From Citrobacter amalonaticus (GTDB taxonomy: Bacteria; Pseudomonadota; Gammaproteobacteria; Enterobacterales; Enterobacteriaceae): a stretch of DNA of 64,000 bases. Shown here piece by piece: positions 43,030 to 51,883 of the stretch. A program made the translations under genes and the position numbers. Under the pieces are notes generated by a model. The model saw only the letters and a list, made by a program, of their open reading frames with translations, did not search any database and had not been told where the DNA came from. The first letter of the stretch is position 1, and each line of letters begins with the position of its first letter. The DNA lies in contig NZ_CP014015.2 in NCBI RefSeq assembly GCF_001559075.2, positions 2,108,001-2,172,000 on the forward strand, written 5' to 3'.

Positions 43030-44600
43030 CAGGGTTTCACCGGTTTAATCTGTTCAAACGGGATTTCAGAGGCGATAGGCGCATACGGAATTGTGCCCAG
43101 TTCAGGTCTGGCGACCACCATCATCGAGACATAGCTGATGGGCAGATAGACCGCATCGTTGTGCAGGCGGGTCAGGATGTCTTTGTACAGCGCCTGACGC
43201 TGCGCGTCGTCGGTGGTTTCCAGCACCTCGCCAATCTCTTTGTCAATCAAGGCTTTGTCAGCCAAACCCTGCTGTGCCTGGTAATCCGCATGCGACGGCA
43301 CGCGCATCGAACTCATAAAGGCGTGCGGGTCATACGGCGCGCCCCAGGTGCGGTTGAAGATCATACCGAAGCGACCGTCGCGCTGGCGGGCGTAAATACT
43401 GCTCTCTTCTTCGCCGATCAGTGCGACATCAACACCAATCTGGCGCATATCGGCCTGGATAATTTCCGCCATCGACTTACTCAGCGCATCGGTGCCAATG
43501 AACGACAGCTCAATGCGCAGCGGTTGACCGTTTTTCTCACGAATGTCTTTGCTGGCGGGTAGCGTCCAACCGGCTTTTTCCAGCAGATCTTTCGCCTGCT
43601 GCGGGTCGTACTGACGCGGTTTCAGGCCAACGTTGGCATAAGGGACCGTCGGGGCGAACAGCGTGTCGGCGACCTGCTGCGTGCCGTACAGCGCATTGTC
43701 GATCAACGATTTCTTGTTCACCGCATAGTTCAGCGCTTCACGTACCGCCAGCTCATTGGTCGGTGCTTTGGCCGAATTGAGCGCCAGCATTACCGTTTCA
43801 ATCGGCTGAGAAAGCTGGGTACGGTAGTTCGGGTTCTGACTGAAACGGGCGAAGGTATCGAGCGGCAACAACCCTTCGTTACCGTACAGCAGGTCGATGT
43901 CGCCAGTTTCAAACGCCACGGCGCGGGTCGTCGGGTCCGGGATCACTTTGACGGTAATCTTTTGAATCTGCGGCTTTTCACCCCAGTAGCGATCGTTGCG
44001 TACCAGTACATCGTACTGATTGAGCTTCGACTCTTTCAGTACCCATGGGCCGGTGCCAATCGGCGCTTTAATGCCGCGCATCGTTTCGTTGTCTTTAAAC
44101 TGCGACGGCGCGATAAAACGGAACGGGCGCGGTAGCGCCAGCTCTTGCAGGAACGGGTAATAGGCGCTTTTCAGGGTGATTTGTAACTGGTTCTTGTCGA
44201 GCGCTTTCACGTCGACGATCTGATTGACCAGTTCCAGCCAGGCGTGACGCTGACGGTTATCGAGCACCACGCGGAAGTTTTCCGCCGCGGCATGAGCGTC
44301 GAACGCTTCACCGTTTGAGAAGGTCACATTATCACGCAGGGTGAAGGTCCAGGTTTTGCCATCTTCCGTGTGGGTCCAGCTTTTCGCCAGCCACGGAATG
44401 ACCGAACCATCGGCCTGATACTTCACCAGCGGTTCATAGACCATGCTCTGGGCGAACATCTGGTTAGGGGTATACAGATGGGGATTAAGTGGCCCAACGT
44501 TGACCGGCCAGGCGGTAGTGATTTCATCAGTGGCAGCGGCGTGCGTAAGGAATGACGCACAGGCCAGCAGCGCAAAAAGTGTGCGGCGTAGTCTGGACAA
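43029..44600 (-). CDS. nikA: Periplasmic nickel-binding protein NikA
   Basis: The 523-residue solute-binding protein starts with a signal peptide (RRTLFALLACASFLTHAAA). It belongs to the SBP type 5 peptide/nickel family and binds Ni as a metallophore complex in E. coli. No in-frame ATG is present at the expected start: TTG (44600) or the preceding ATT (44603) must be used, and the E. coli N-terminus MLSTLRR aligns best with ATT-TTG-TCC. A GGGA lies upstream at a plausible distance. It is the first gene of nikABCDE; the NikR operator lies 40 bases upstream. Confidence 0.95.
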   Translation of the reverse strand: MSRLRRTLFALLACASFLTHAAATDEITTAWPVNVGPLNPHLYTPNQMFAQSMVYEPLVKYQADGSVIPWLAKSWTHTEDGKTWTFTLRDNVTFSNGEAFDAHAAAENFRVVLDNRQRHAWLELVNQIVDVKALDKNQLQITLKSAYYPFLQELALPRPFRFIAPSQFKDNETMRGIKAPIGTGPWVLKESKLNQYDVLVRNDRYWGEKPQIQKITVKVIPDPTTRAVAFETGDIDLLYGNEGLLPLDTFARFSQNPNYRTQLSQPIETVMLALNSAKAPTNELAVREALNYAVNKKSLIDNALYGTQQVADTLFAPTVPYANVGLKPRQYDPQQAKDLLEKAGWTLPASKDIREKNGQPLRIELSFIGTDALSKSMAEIIQADMRQIGVDVALIGEEESSIYARQRDGRFGMIFNRTWGAPYDPHAFMSSMRVPSHADYQAQQGLADKALIDKEIGEVLETTDDAQRQALYKDILTRLHNDAVYLPISYVSMMVVARPELGTIPYAPIASEIPFEQIKPVKP

Positions 44601-44639
44601 AATGGTGATCCCGAATGATGTAGAGGTACGACTTAATGA

Positions 44640-44667
44640 GTATGACGATTCTAAAGAATCATCATAC
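44640..44667 (-). promoter_or_regulatory. NikR operator of nikABCDE
   Basis: GTATGA-N16-TCATAC matches the published E. coli NikR operator exactly in half-sites and spacing (44640-44645 and 44662-44667). It lies in the nikA promoter region. Confidence 0.95.
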
Positions 44668-44713
44668 TTTTGACGTGTTCTGGATCAAGAGAAGGGCGGT
44701 CAAAGGCGTGAAT

Positions 44714-44730
44714 TATACGAAAATCGTATA
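44714..44730. promoter_or_regulatory. Perfect 17-base palindrome between acpT and nikA
   Basis: TATACGA-AAA-TCGTATA is a perfect dyad right after the acpT stop. It may be an operator for nik or a weak hairpin ending acpT. Confidence 0.4.
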
Positions 44731-44739
44731 GTTGCGATG

Positions 44740-45324
44740 TCAGACCGTTTCCAGCCACTGTACCGCGTCTGCGGTCAGGGTAAAGGGTGTGGGGGTGCAG
44801 ACGGCCAGGCTCAGGTTATCGACCTGGCAATGGCTCAGCGAAAGTCCGGAGTCAAAGGTGCTGTCGACGCTGACGATTTGCCACGCGCTGCCGCCGCGCT
44901 GTTTCACTATCGCCTCTTTTTGCGTCCAGATACGCCAGAATGCGGCGAGCTGCCGATCCGGATGTTCCGCTTCCACTTCGGCATGTTCTCCGAGGCTGAA
45001 GACCGCATTTGCCAGCGAGCGCCAGTTGGCGCGCGGGCGGATGATTTCGAGATCGCAACCCACTTCGCCTTCGTCGCTCAGCAGCAGGGCGATGTCGTCA
45101 CCGCTGTGGCTCAGGTTGAACCACAACGATGTCTCGGGTGAAAACGCGGGTTTCCCCTGTTCGCCGTAAACAATCTCCGGCAGCGGCGAGAGGGTATGGG
45201 AAAGCAGAACGCGACCCGCCAGCCAGCGTGCGCGTCGCGGACCCTGCGGCGCCAGATCGGTTAACGCAGACGGCAAGGCGCCTGCGCTGAGTGTCGAAAC
45301 TTTTCCCAGTACGATCCGATACAT
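44740..45324 (-). CDS. acpT: 4'-phosphopantetheinyl transferase AcpT
   Basis: The protein is 194 residues from ATG 45324 (MYRIVLGKVSTL), matching E. coli AcpT. It has the PPTase motifs NLSHSGD, VGCDLEII and FWRIWTQKEAIVKQRGG, which hold the Mg- and CoA-binding acidic residues. It transfers phosphopantetheine from CoA to carrier proteins. It is the last gene of the aryl-polyene operon here, one base after the ketosynthase apeR, and so is the obvious activator of ApeE and ApeF. In K-12 it is an orphan without the cluster. Confidence 0.95.
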   Translation of the reverse strand: MYRIVLGKVSTLSAGALPSALTDLAPQGPRRARWLAGRVLLSHTLSPLPEIVYGEQGKPAFSPETSLWFNLSHSGDDIALLLSDEGEVGCDLEIIRPRANWRSLANAVFSLGEHAEVEAEHPDRQLAAFWRIWTQKEAIVKQRGGSAWQIVSVDSTFDSGLSLSHCQVDNLSLAVCTPTPFTLTADAVQWLETV

Positions 45325-45325
45325 G

Positions 45326-46555
45326 TCAGGACCAACGTTTGATGATGATGGACGTATTGATGCCGCCAAACGCAAAATTGTTGCTCTGTAAGAATTCACA
45401 ATCAATCTTGCGGGCTTCACCCATGATGTAATCCAGCGCGCCGCAGTTGGCGTCGGGCTGTTTTAAGTTTAGCGTAGGCGCAAACCAGCCTTCGCGCATC
45501 ATTTGCAGACTCATCCAGGCTTCCAGCGCGCCACAGGCACCAAGGGTATGCCCAAAATAACTTTTCAGCGAGGAGATTGGCACATTATCGCCATAAATTG
45601 CGGCGGTCGCCTGACTTTCCGCAATATCGCCACGATCCGTCGCCGTACCGTGCGCGGAAATATAGCCGATATCCAGCGCGTTTAACCCGGCCATTTTCAG
45701 CGATTGTTCCATGCAAATTTGCATGGTTTCCCGTTGTGGCTGAGTGATATGTGCGGCGTCGCAGTTGGTGGCAAAACCAATGATTTCACCGTAAATCGTC
45801 GCGCCGCGCGCTTTGGCGTGTTCGAGTTCTTCAAGGATCAGCGTCCCGGCGCCTTCGCCAATCACCAGCCCATCGCGCTGTTCATCGAACGGCGACGGCG
45901 TGGTTTTCGGTTGCTCGTTGCGCTGACTGGTGGCGAACAACGTATCAAAGACGGCGGCTTCCGACGGGCACAGCTCTTCCGCGCCGCCTGCCACCATCAC
46001 GGTTTGATAACCGTGGCGAATGGCTTCCCACGCATAGCCAATCGCCTGGCTGCCGGACGTGCAGGCGCTGGACGTAGGGATCACGCGTCCGCGCAGGCCG
46101 AAAAACAGACCGGTATTGACGGCGGTGGTGTGCGGCATCATCTGCACATAGGTGGTGCCGGTGATGTTATTGGTGTGCTTCTCGGTCAGCATGGTGGCAA
46201 ATTCACTCACCGGGCCAGTACTGCCGGTGGATGAGCCATACGCAATCCCCGTTTCCCCGTTGGTGAGCACGTCGTCGCCAATCAGTCCAGCCTGTTCGAG
46301 CGCCAGTTCGGTGGCGCGCGTGGACATCAACGACACGCGACCCATCGCGCGGATGCGCTTACGGGTGTAATGCTCCGGCAGCGTGAAGTCATCGATCGGC
46401 GCGCCCAGTAGGGTATGTAGTCCGTCATAAACCTGCCACTCCGGCATTTTGCGCACGGCGTTTTCATAGGTCCGCAGTCTGGCGGAAACGTCCTGCCAGT
46501 TTTCCCCAAAGGCGGTGACGCCGCCCATGCCCGTTATCACCACGCGACGTGTCAT
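45326..46555 (-). CDS. apeR: APE cluster ketosynthase, FabF-like (ApeR)
   Basis: The 409-residue ketosynthase has the complete catalytic triad: C165 in SSACTSGSQA, H302 in SAHGTATDRGD and H336 in SYFGHTLGA. It condenses malonyl-ACP with an acyl chain in aryl-polyene synthesis, perhaps the first extension or a parallel step to ApeO/ApeC. Its ATG overlaps the apeQ stop (ATGA). Gene order and product type follow the described ape clusters of E. coli CFT073 and Xenorhabdus; symbols are assigned on that basis. Confidence 0.88.
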   Translation of the reverse strand: MTRRVVITGMGGVTAFGENWQDVSARLRTYENAVRKMPEWQVYDGLHTLLGAPIDDFTLPEHYTRKRIRAMGRVSLMSTRATELALEQAGLIGDDVLTNGETGIAYGSSTGSTGPVSEFATMLTEKHTNNITGTTYVQMMPHTTAVNTGLFFGLRGRVIPTSSACTSGSQAIGYAWEAIRHGYQTVMVAGGAEELCPSEAAVFDTLFATSQRNEQPKTTPSPFDEQRDGLVIGEGAGTLILEELEHAKARGATIYGEIIGFATNCDAAHITQPQRETMQICMEQSLKMAGLNALDIGYISAHGTATDRGDIAESQATAAIYGDNVPISSLKSYFGHTLGACGALEAWMSLQMMREGWFAPTLNLKQPDANCGALDYIMGEARKIDCEFLQSNNFAFGGINTSIIIKRWS

Positions 46556-47283
46556 AACATCCCTCCATTGATGGAAATCACCTGACGGGTGACGTAGCTC
46601 GCCACATCCGACATCAAATAGCTGGCAAGTCCGGCGACTTCGTCCGCCTGACCCATGCGTTTCATTGGGATCATCGCCATTGCTTCTTTTAGCGCGGCCT
46701 CTTCCATGTCGATCATTCCGGTGTCGATCAGCCCCGGCGCGATGCAGTTGACGGTAATTTTGCGTTTCGCGAGTTCAATCGCCAGCGCTTTGGTGGCCCC
46801 GATAATCCCGGCTTTGGCGGCGCTGTAGTTCACCTGCCCACGATTTCCCATTACGCCGGAGACCGACGACAGGGTGATGATCCGACCGCCCTGGCGCGCG
46901 CCAATCATCGGCATGATGCACGGCTGAATGACGTTATAAAAACTGTCGAGATTGGTGTGGATCACCGTGTCCCAGTCGCTGTCGCTGAGCGCCGGGAAGG
47001 CGGCATCGCGCGCAACGCCTGCATTACTGACCACGCCGTACCACGCGCCATGCTCTTCGATATCCTGTTCCAGCACTTCGCGGCACTGCTCGCGGTTTGC
47101 CACGTCGAAACTGAGCAGACGGCCTGCGCCGCCGACGGCGAGAATGGCGTCCAGCGTCTCCTGCGCCCCCTGCGCATCACGGTGATAGTGGACGCCGACC
47201 ACAAAGCCGTCCGCTGCCAACTGGCGGGCGATTGCGCGACCGATACCTTTGCTGGCGCCGGTAACCAAAACTGAACGACTCAT
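46552..47283 (-). CDS. apeQ: APE cluster 3-oxoacyl-ACP reductase, FabG-like (ApeQ)
   Basis: The 243-residue short-chain reductase has GASKGIGRA at residues 9-17, NAG, catalytic S140, Y153 and K157 in the FabG arrangement, and the C-terminus VISINGGML. It reduces the 3-keto group of the growing polyene with NADPH. It overlaps apeP and apeR by four bases each. Confidence 0.9.
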   Translation of the reverse strand: MSRSVLVTGASKGIGRAIARQLAADGFVVGVHYHRDAQGAQETLDAILAVGGAGRLLSFDVANREQCREVLEQDIEEHGAWYGVVSNAGVARDAAFPALSDSDWDTVIHTNLDSFYNVIQPCIMPMIGARQGGRIITLSSVSGVMGNRGQVNYSAAKAGIIGATKALAIELAKRKITVNCIAPGLIDTGMIDMEEAALKEAMAMIPMKRMGQADEVAGLASYLMSDVASYVTRQVISINGGML

Positions 47284-47756
47284 GCGGACGCTCCTTGTTG
47301 AAATAGAGAGTGAAGTTCTTCTGCCGACGGCTGGAAGGTATTGACGCGGCCTGTCGCCAGTGTCTCTTCGTCAGCGGTAATTGTGCATTCGAAGCTGCCG
47401 AAACGGTCGTCCTGCATCAGCAACTTGACGGTAATGGATACTGTTTTTCCTGCAGGCAGAACACCGGCTGTGCAAATCAGTTCGCGTGCGCCGAGCACCA
47501 TCCCGAGTGAAATCGCCCCCTGACCTTGCTGATGGCGGTGCCAGCCGGACCAGACGCCAACGGTCTGCGCCATCAGTTCCAGCGCGAACCAGCCGGGTAA
47601 ATTGCCCTGCGGATCAAGGAACGGTGAGAGAACGCCGCCGCTCGCCACCGTGACGCAACAAACGGCGGTGTCTTCATCCACGCTGACCACCTCTTCGAGT
47701 AGCAGCATGGGCGCGTCGTGCGGCAGGTATTCGCCGGGTGATAAATAGTGGCTCAT
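47280..47756 (-). CDS. apeP: APE cluster hotdog dehydratase (ApeP)
   Basis: The 158-residue hotdog-fold protein (LPHDAPMLLLEEVV; FALELMAQTVGVWSGWH) resembles FabZ/FabA-type 3-hydroxyacyl-ACP dehydratases. In Xenorhabdus ApeP works as a complex with ApeI to make the conjugated double bonds. It overlaps apeO and apeQ by four bases, so it is coupled to both. Confidence 0.87.
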   Translation of the reverse strand: MSHYLSPGEYLPHDAPMLLLEEVVSVDEDTAVCCVTVASGGVLSPFLDPQGNLPGWFALELMAQTVGVWSGWHRHQQGQGAISLGMVLGARELICTAGVLPAGKTVSITVKLLMQDDRFGSFECTITADEETLATGRVNTFQPSAEELHSLFQQGASA

Positions 47757-48922
47757 GACATTCTCCCGAGCAGAATACTGGCGTTATTGCCGCCAAAGGC
47801 GAACGAATTCGACAAGACAAACGGGCGTTCAAGCGGCTGAGGTTGCTCGATGATGCCGCAGAGCGGCAGCGCCGGATCGCGCGGCGACAGGCTAAAGTCC
47901 TGCGCTGGCAGCGGGAGGTCATGCTGCAAAATCAGCATGCTGAGCGCCGCTTCGGTAATCCCTGCCGCGCCCAGCGTGTGGCCGGTGAGGTGTTTGGTCG
48001 AGCTGCACGGGACGCGTTCGCCAAACAGCGCGTTGACCACTCTGGACTCGATCTGGTCGTTCAGCGGCGTGGCGGTGCCATGCAGATTGATGTAGCCCAC
48101 CTGTTCCGGTGTGATAGCGGCATCGTCCAGCGCCTGTTGGATGGCGCGAATGGCCCCGACGCCCTCCGGGTGCGGCGCCGAAATATGGTGCGCGTCGCTG
48201 GACTCCCCTACGCCAAGCAGCGCGATGGGCTGCGGTTCGCGGGTCAACAGCATCAGCGCCGCGCCTTCACCAATGGTAATCCCGCTACGGTCACGGCCAA
48301 ATGGCAGACAGCGCGTCGGCGAGAGCGATTCCAGACTGTGGAAGCCGTTGATCGGCATCCGACTCAGGGTATCTGCGCCGCCGACGATCGCAACGTCCGC
48401 CAGACCGGACGCTATCAGGCGACGACCGCTGATAATAGCGCGAGCGCTGGAAGAACAGGCGGTGGAGAGAGTGAATGCCGGACCGTCCAGCTTCAGCCAG
48501 TGGCTGAGAAAGCGCGACGGGTCGCCCAGTTCCTGTTGCGGGTACTGCCAGTGCTGGCTCTCTTCGCCGTTCAGCGTCAGGTTAACGTGCGTGTCGCCTT
48601 CGTCCAGACCGGACGTACTGGTGCCGAGCACCACCGCCACCCGATCGTGACCGTAGCGCGCAATGGCCTCATCAACCTGCGGCTGGATCTGCCTAAGCGC
48701 CGCCAGCAGCAACTGATTGTTGCGCGAACGGTGGGCGCTAAAGTCGTCCGGGATGGCGGGCAGTTCGCCGTCCACGCCGGCGAGTACCGCGTGAGGATAT
48801 CCCTGTAGCCAGCCGGTACGCGGGCGCATGCCGGGCGCAACGCCATGCGTCAGGTTGGCGGCGATTTCATCGGTATCGTTGCCCAGCGCGTTAATCATGC
48901 CCACCGCAGAAATGTAAATCAT
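47753..48922 (-). CDS. apeO: APE cluster ketosynthase, chain-elongating (ApeO)
   Basis: The protein is 389 residues from ATG 48922, one base after the apeN stop; a longer frame from 48967 adds residues not expected for a ketosynthase. The triad is C156 in STACSSSARA, H281 in LHGTATPLND and H315 in HLTGHTLGA. It is reported to act as a heterodimer with the chain-length factor-like ApeC during polyene elongation. Confidence 0.88.
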   Translation of the reverse strand: MIYISAVGMINALGNDTDEIAANLTHGVAPGMRPRTGWLQGYPHAVLAGVDGELPAIPDDFSAHRSRNNQLLLAALRQIQPQVDEAIARYGHDRVAVVLGTSTSGLDEGDTHVNLTLNGEESQHWQYPQQELGDPSRFLSHWLKLDGPAFTLSTACSSSARAIISGRRLIASGLADVAIVGGADTLSRMPINGFHSLESLSPTRCLPFGRDRSGITIGEGAALMLLTREPQPIALLGVGESSDAHHISAPHPEGVGAIRAIQQALDDAAITPEQVGYINLHGTATPLNDQIESRVVNALFGERVPCSSTKHLTGHTLGAAGITEAALSMLILQHDLPLPAQDFSLSPRDPALPLCGIIEQPQPLERPFVLSNSFAFGGNNASILLGRMS

Positions 48923-48923
48923 A

Positions 48924-49568
48924 TCAGTCACCCAGATATTGAATGGTGATGTGGTATTTAAAGACATGCTGTTCGATGCTGATCGGCTCGCGCTTGCCTT
49001 TGCGGTTCAGGTAGGTGATTTCCGTCACCAGTTTGCCGCGGGCATTACGCAGTTCACGCCTGTCGCCGCTGTCCGTCAGCGTCCAGCCTTTCGGCAACTG
49101 CGGCTGCCAGACGCTAATCGGCCAATGGCTGAGCATTACGTCAGCCAGCACCTGACTCGCGGGCGGCAGTTGCGGAACCACGATGGACTGCTCGGTGTGC
49201 AACCCTTTGTCATCGTAAGTGACGAGGAACAGACGAATACCCACCGACGACAGCCCCGCCAGCGTGATTTTTTTATCATCGGCATTCAGCATCACCAGCA
49301 GCGACTGAGTTTTGCCGTTAAAGCTGCCGGTGAGCAACTGCTGAGCGTTCACTGCCGGAGATATGCCCGGCGCAGGCAGCGTCACCCGCGTACCTGGCTC
49401 CAGCCACGCCTGTGGACGGCCTTCCTGCGGTTTCGGTGAGTGGCTGCAGCCGGTGAGGATCAGCGCGAAGAGGCACAGGGCTAACTGTCCGATGGCGCTA
49501 CGCCAACCTGTTGACCCACCAGGCCGGATAAGGCGTAGCCGCCATCCGGCAAAAAGACGTTTCATCAT
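48924..49568 (-). CDS. apeN: APE cluster outer-membrane lipoprotein, DUF3261-like (ApeN), with REP in its signal peptide
   Basis: The 214-residue protein has a lipobox LILTGC with C41 as the lipidated residue. The N-region before the hydrophobic core is unusually long: residues 7-16 (AGWRLRLIRP) are encoded by an in-frame REP palindrome at 49521-49550. The start ATG overlaps the apeM stop (ATGA), which supports this start. The rest is a beta-rich outer-membrane or periplasmic domain that ends with ITYLNRKGKREPISIEQHVF. It probably assists placement of the polyene lipid in the outer membrane; the function is unproven. Confidence 0.8.
   Translation of the reverse strand: MMKRLFAGWRLRLIRPGGSTGWRSAIGQLALCLFALILTGCSHSPKPQEGRPQAWLEPGTRVTLPAPGISPAVNAQQLLTGSFNGKTQSLLVMLNADDKKITLAGLSSVGIRLFLVTYDDKGLHTEQSIVVPQLPPASQVLADVMLSHWPISVWQPQLPKGWTLTDSGDRRELRNARGKLVTEITYLNRKGKREPISIEQHVFKYHITIQYLGD
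49521..49550 (-). repeat. REP unit inside the apeN coding sequence
   Basis: On the minus strand it reads GCCGGATGGCGGCTACGCCT and then TATCCGGCCT, the standard REP form. Its 30 bases keep the frame and encode ten signal-peptide residues. Confidence 0.85.
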
Positions 49569-51883
49569 TTTCGTTTCTTCTCTTTTTTCGTCGGCATCGC
49601 CAGAGGGGAAAGCAGGAACGCGGTGAAAATACCGCTTACCAGCACAATGCCAAAACTGCTGATCGCCTGGGTGGCGCTAAAGACCAGCATGCCGAGCGTC
49701 AGTAGGGTAGTCATCATAGCCAGCGTGATGGCTAACAGGGAGGTCAGCGGCGTCCCACGCGGATTACTGAAAAACAGCGTGTAGTTAATACCGATCCCCA
49801 GTACCAGCACCAGCGCCAACAGCGAGAACAGATTGACCGCATGCCCGCTCAATGCCAGCACCGCCAGGCCGCAGCCCAAAGACAATACCGACGGCACGAG
49901 GCTGATACCTCCTCTGCGCCAGCCCAACCGGGCGATCGCGCCGCAGGCAATCACCGCCAGCGCGACAAACAGCAAACCGGTCAGTACGTTGCGATACAGC
50001 GCAAACAGACTGTCAAAGGTGCTTTTGCGATCCACCCACGCGACGCCGGGATATTTCTCGCTGAGCGCGTTGAGCGCAGCGCTCTGCTTGACGCCTTCCA
50101 CCGGCACCAGTACGCCGCTTTCACCGTCGGCCAGGCTCAACCACAGCAGCCGCCAGCCTTCGCTGGCCGGGCTGGCAAGCCAGGCGCCAACGGTAACCGG
50201 CATAGGGGTTAGATCGGGATTGACCGTCGTCAGCCCGGCGCTGTTCAGGGCGAGGATGACCGCCGGCGCGGCGTTTTTCAGCAAGGCGAGATCCTGCTGC
50301 TGACGGGTCAGTGAATTCAATGGGATCGTGCGATAGCCGCTGAGCAGTCCCTCTTTTTTCGCCTGCGCCAACGACGGAACAAAGGCTTCCAGTCGTTCCA
50401 GCGTCTGCTGGGGGGCGTCGCCGTACACCACAAACCACTTCTGATCGACACTCTGTCCGGTCAGCGCGGTTATGGTTTTTTCCTGCGCCAGAATGTGCTG
50501 CGGCAGCGCCTGCAACTGCGAGATATCGTCATCCACGCGCAGGGTCGCCAGACCCGCCAGTGAGAAAAGCGCGAGTGCGACCGGCAGACCGACGGAGAGC
50601 TTCTTATTGCGTCGCCAGGCGGCAAGCCAGCGCAGCATCAACACCATCGCCGGAACCGGACGCACCGGTAGCCCGCGACACAGCCACGGATGCCAGAAAA
50701 TCACCGTCAGGCAGGAAGCGCTCAGTCCTGCAGCCGCAAATACCGCCATCTGGCGAATGCCGGGGAAGGGGGCGAGCATCATGATCAGGTAGGCCGCAAC
50801 GGTGGTCAGCAGCGCCAGCAGCAGGGCATTTCGCACTTTCGCCAGACTTTGCCAGGGCGAGGTTTCCGCGCCATGCACCATCCGTTCGGTCAGGTAATAC
50901 AACGTGTAGTCGGCGGAGATGCCGATGATGCTCATGCTCATCACCAGCGTCATCAGATGCAGTTCACCGAACAACAGCAGCGTGACGACGGTTCCCGCCA
51001 GCGCGCCAATGCCAATCGACAGCAGACACAGCAGCAACGGGCGCAGCGAGCGGAACACCGCGACAATCAGCAGCAGCACGCCCAGCACCGTCGCCACGCC
51101 GAGCGTGGAGACATCCTGTTTTGCCTGCTGGCTGGCGTAATCGCTGTAGAAGACCGTGCCACGCGACAGTAGCTGCGCCTGCGGATAGCGCGCTTTCAGC
51201 TCCTCTGCAAGCGTGCTGAGCGTGGTCACCAGATGATGCGTTTGTTGCATATCGAACGACGAACCGGCCAGTTCACCATGCAGCAGATACCAGTAGTTTC
51301 CCTCGGGGTCTTGCGCCACCAGCCAGCCGTCCATCAGCCGCAGACGCTGGCCGTTTTCGGCCATCGCCAGCTGCGATCCGCGCATCAGCATCAGCGGGTC
51401 GTTTTGCAGCTCTTTCCCGCTGACGCCAGAAAACGCGGAATAGAGTTGAGACAGAATCCATTGCGCCTGCGCGTCGCCGCCGTTTTGCAGACGGGCGCGA
51501 GTTTGCGGGTCAATCAAACCGTTGCGGTGCTGCCAGAAGAACGCGCCCCATGCCTGTTGGCTGTCGGCGTCCATCGGGCCTTTCACCTCTGCCAGCGCCT
51601 GTGATTGTTGCAGCATCGCCAGCCAGTTACGGGCGATTGTCGGGTCAGCCTTTTTACCGGGACTGATCAGCCAGACCAGTTGGCGGTCAAGACGCTGCAT
51701 AAAGCCGTCATTCAGGCTCGGCGGAATCGCCCCCAGCGCCTGTTTTGGCAGCATCGCCAGCACGCTGCTGTTGAGCCGCGCCTGAGGCAGCAACATCAGC
51801 AACACGCCCAGCATCATGATGCAGGCGATTCCCCATAACAGCGCGGGGCGTTTACTGGGCGGCAAAGCGTTGGCGTTCGTCAT
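49565..51883 (-). CDS. apeM: APE cluster RND/MMPL-family exporter (ApeM)
   Basis: The 772-residue protein has about twelve membrane helices in two sets of six, with two large periplasmic loops after helices 1 and 7, the MMPL arrangement. Landmarks are ISADYTLYYLTERM in the first set and LGIGINYTLFFSNPRG in the second, where RND pumps carry proton-relay acids. The C-terminus is basic (PTKKEKKRK). It is the likely exporter of the polyene lipid across the inner membrane, with ApeL as a periplasmic carrier. It overlaps apeL by 32 bases. Confidence 0.9.
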   Translation of the reverse strand: MTNANALPPSKRPALLWGIACIMMLGVLLMLLPQARLNSSVLAMLPKQALGAIPPSLNDGFMQRLDRQLVWLISPGKKADPTIARNWLAMLQQSQALAEVKGPMDADSQQAWGAFFWQHRNGLIDPQTRARLQNGGDAQAQWILSQLYSAFSGVSGKELQNDPLMLMRGSQLAMAENGQRLRLMDGWLVAQDPEGNYWYLLHGELAGSSFDMQQTHHLVTTLSTLAEELKARYPQAQLLSRGTVFYSDYASQQAKQDVSTLGVATVLGVLLLIVAVFRSLRPLLLCLLSIGIGALAGTVVTLLLFGELHLMTLVMSMSIIGISADYTLYYLTERMVHGAETSPWQSLAKVRNALLLALLTTVAAYLIMMLAPFPGIRQMAVFAAAGLSASCLTVIFWHPWLCRGLPVRPVPAMVLMLRWLAAWRRNKKLSVGLPVALALFSLAGLATLRVDDDISQLQALPQHILAQEKTITALTGQSVDQKWFVVYGDAPQQTLERLEAFVPSLAQAKKEGLLSGYRTIPLNSLTRQQQDLALLKNAAPAVILALNSAGLTTVNPDLTPMPVTVGAWLASPASEGWRLLWLSLADGESGVLVPVEGVKQSAALNALSEKYPGVAWVDRKSTFDSLFALYRNVLTGLLFVALAVIACGAIARLGWRRGGISLVPSVLSLGCGLAVLALSGHAVNLFSLLALVLVLGIGINYTLFFSNPRGTPLTSLLAITLAMMTTLLTLGMLVFSATQAISSFGIVLVSGIFTAFLLSPLAMPTKKEKKRK

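Noticed and set aside
47843..48808. Plus-strand open frame (321 codons) opposite apeO
   Set aside because: Arg/Gln-rich shadow of a GC-rich ketosynthase gene; no ribosome site or family.
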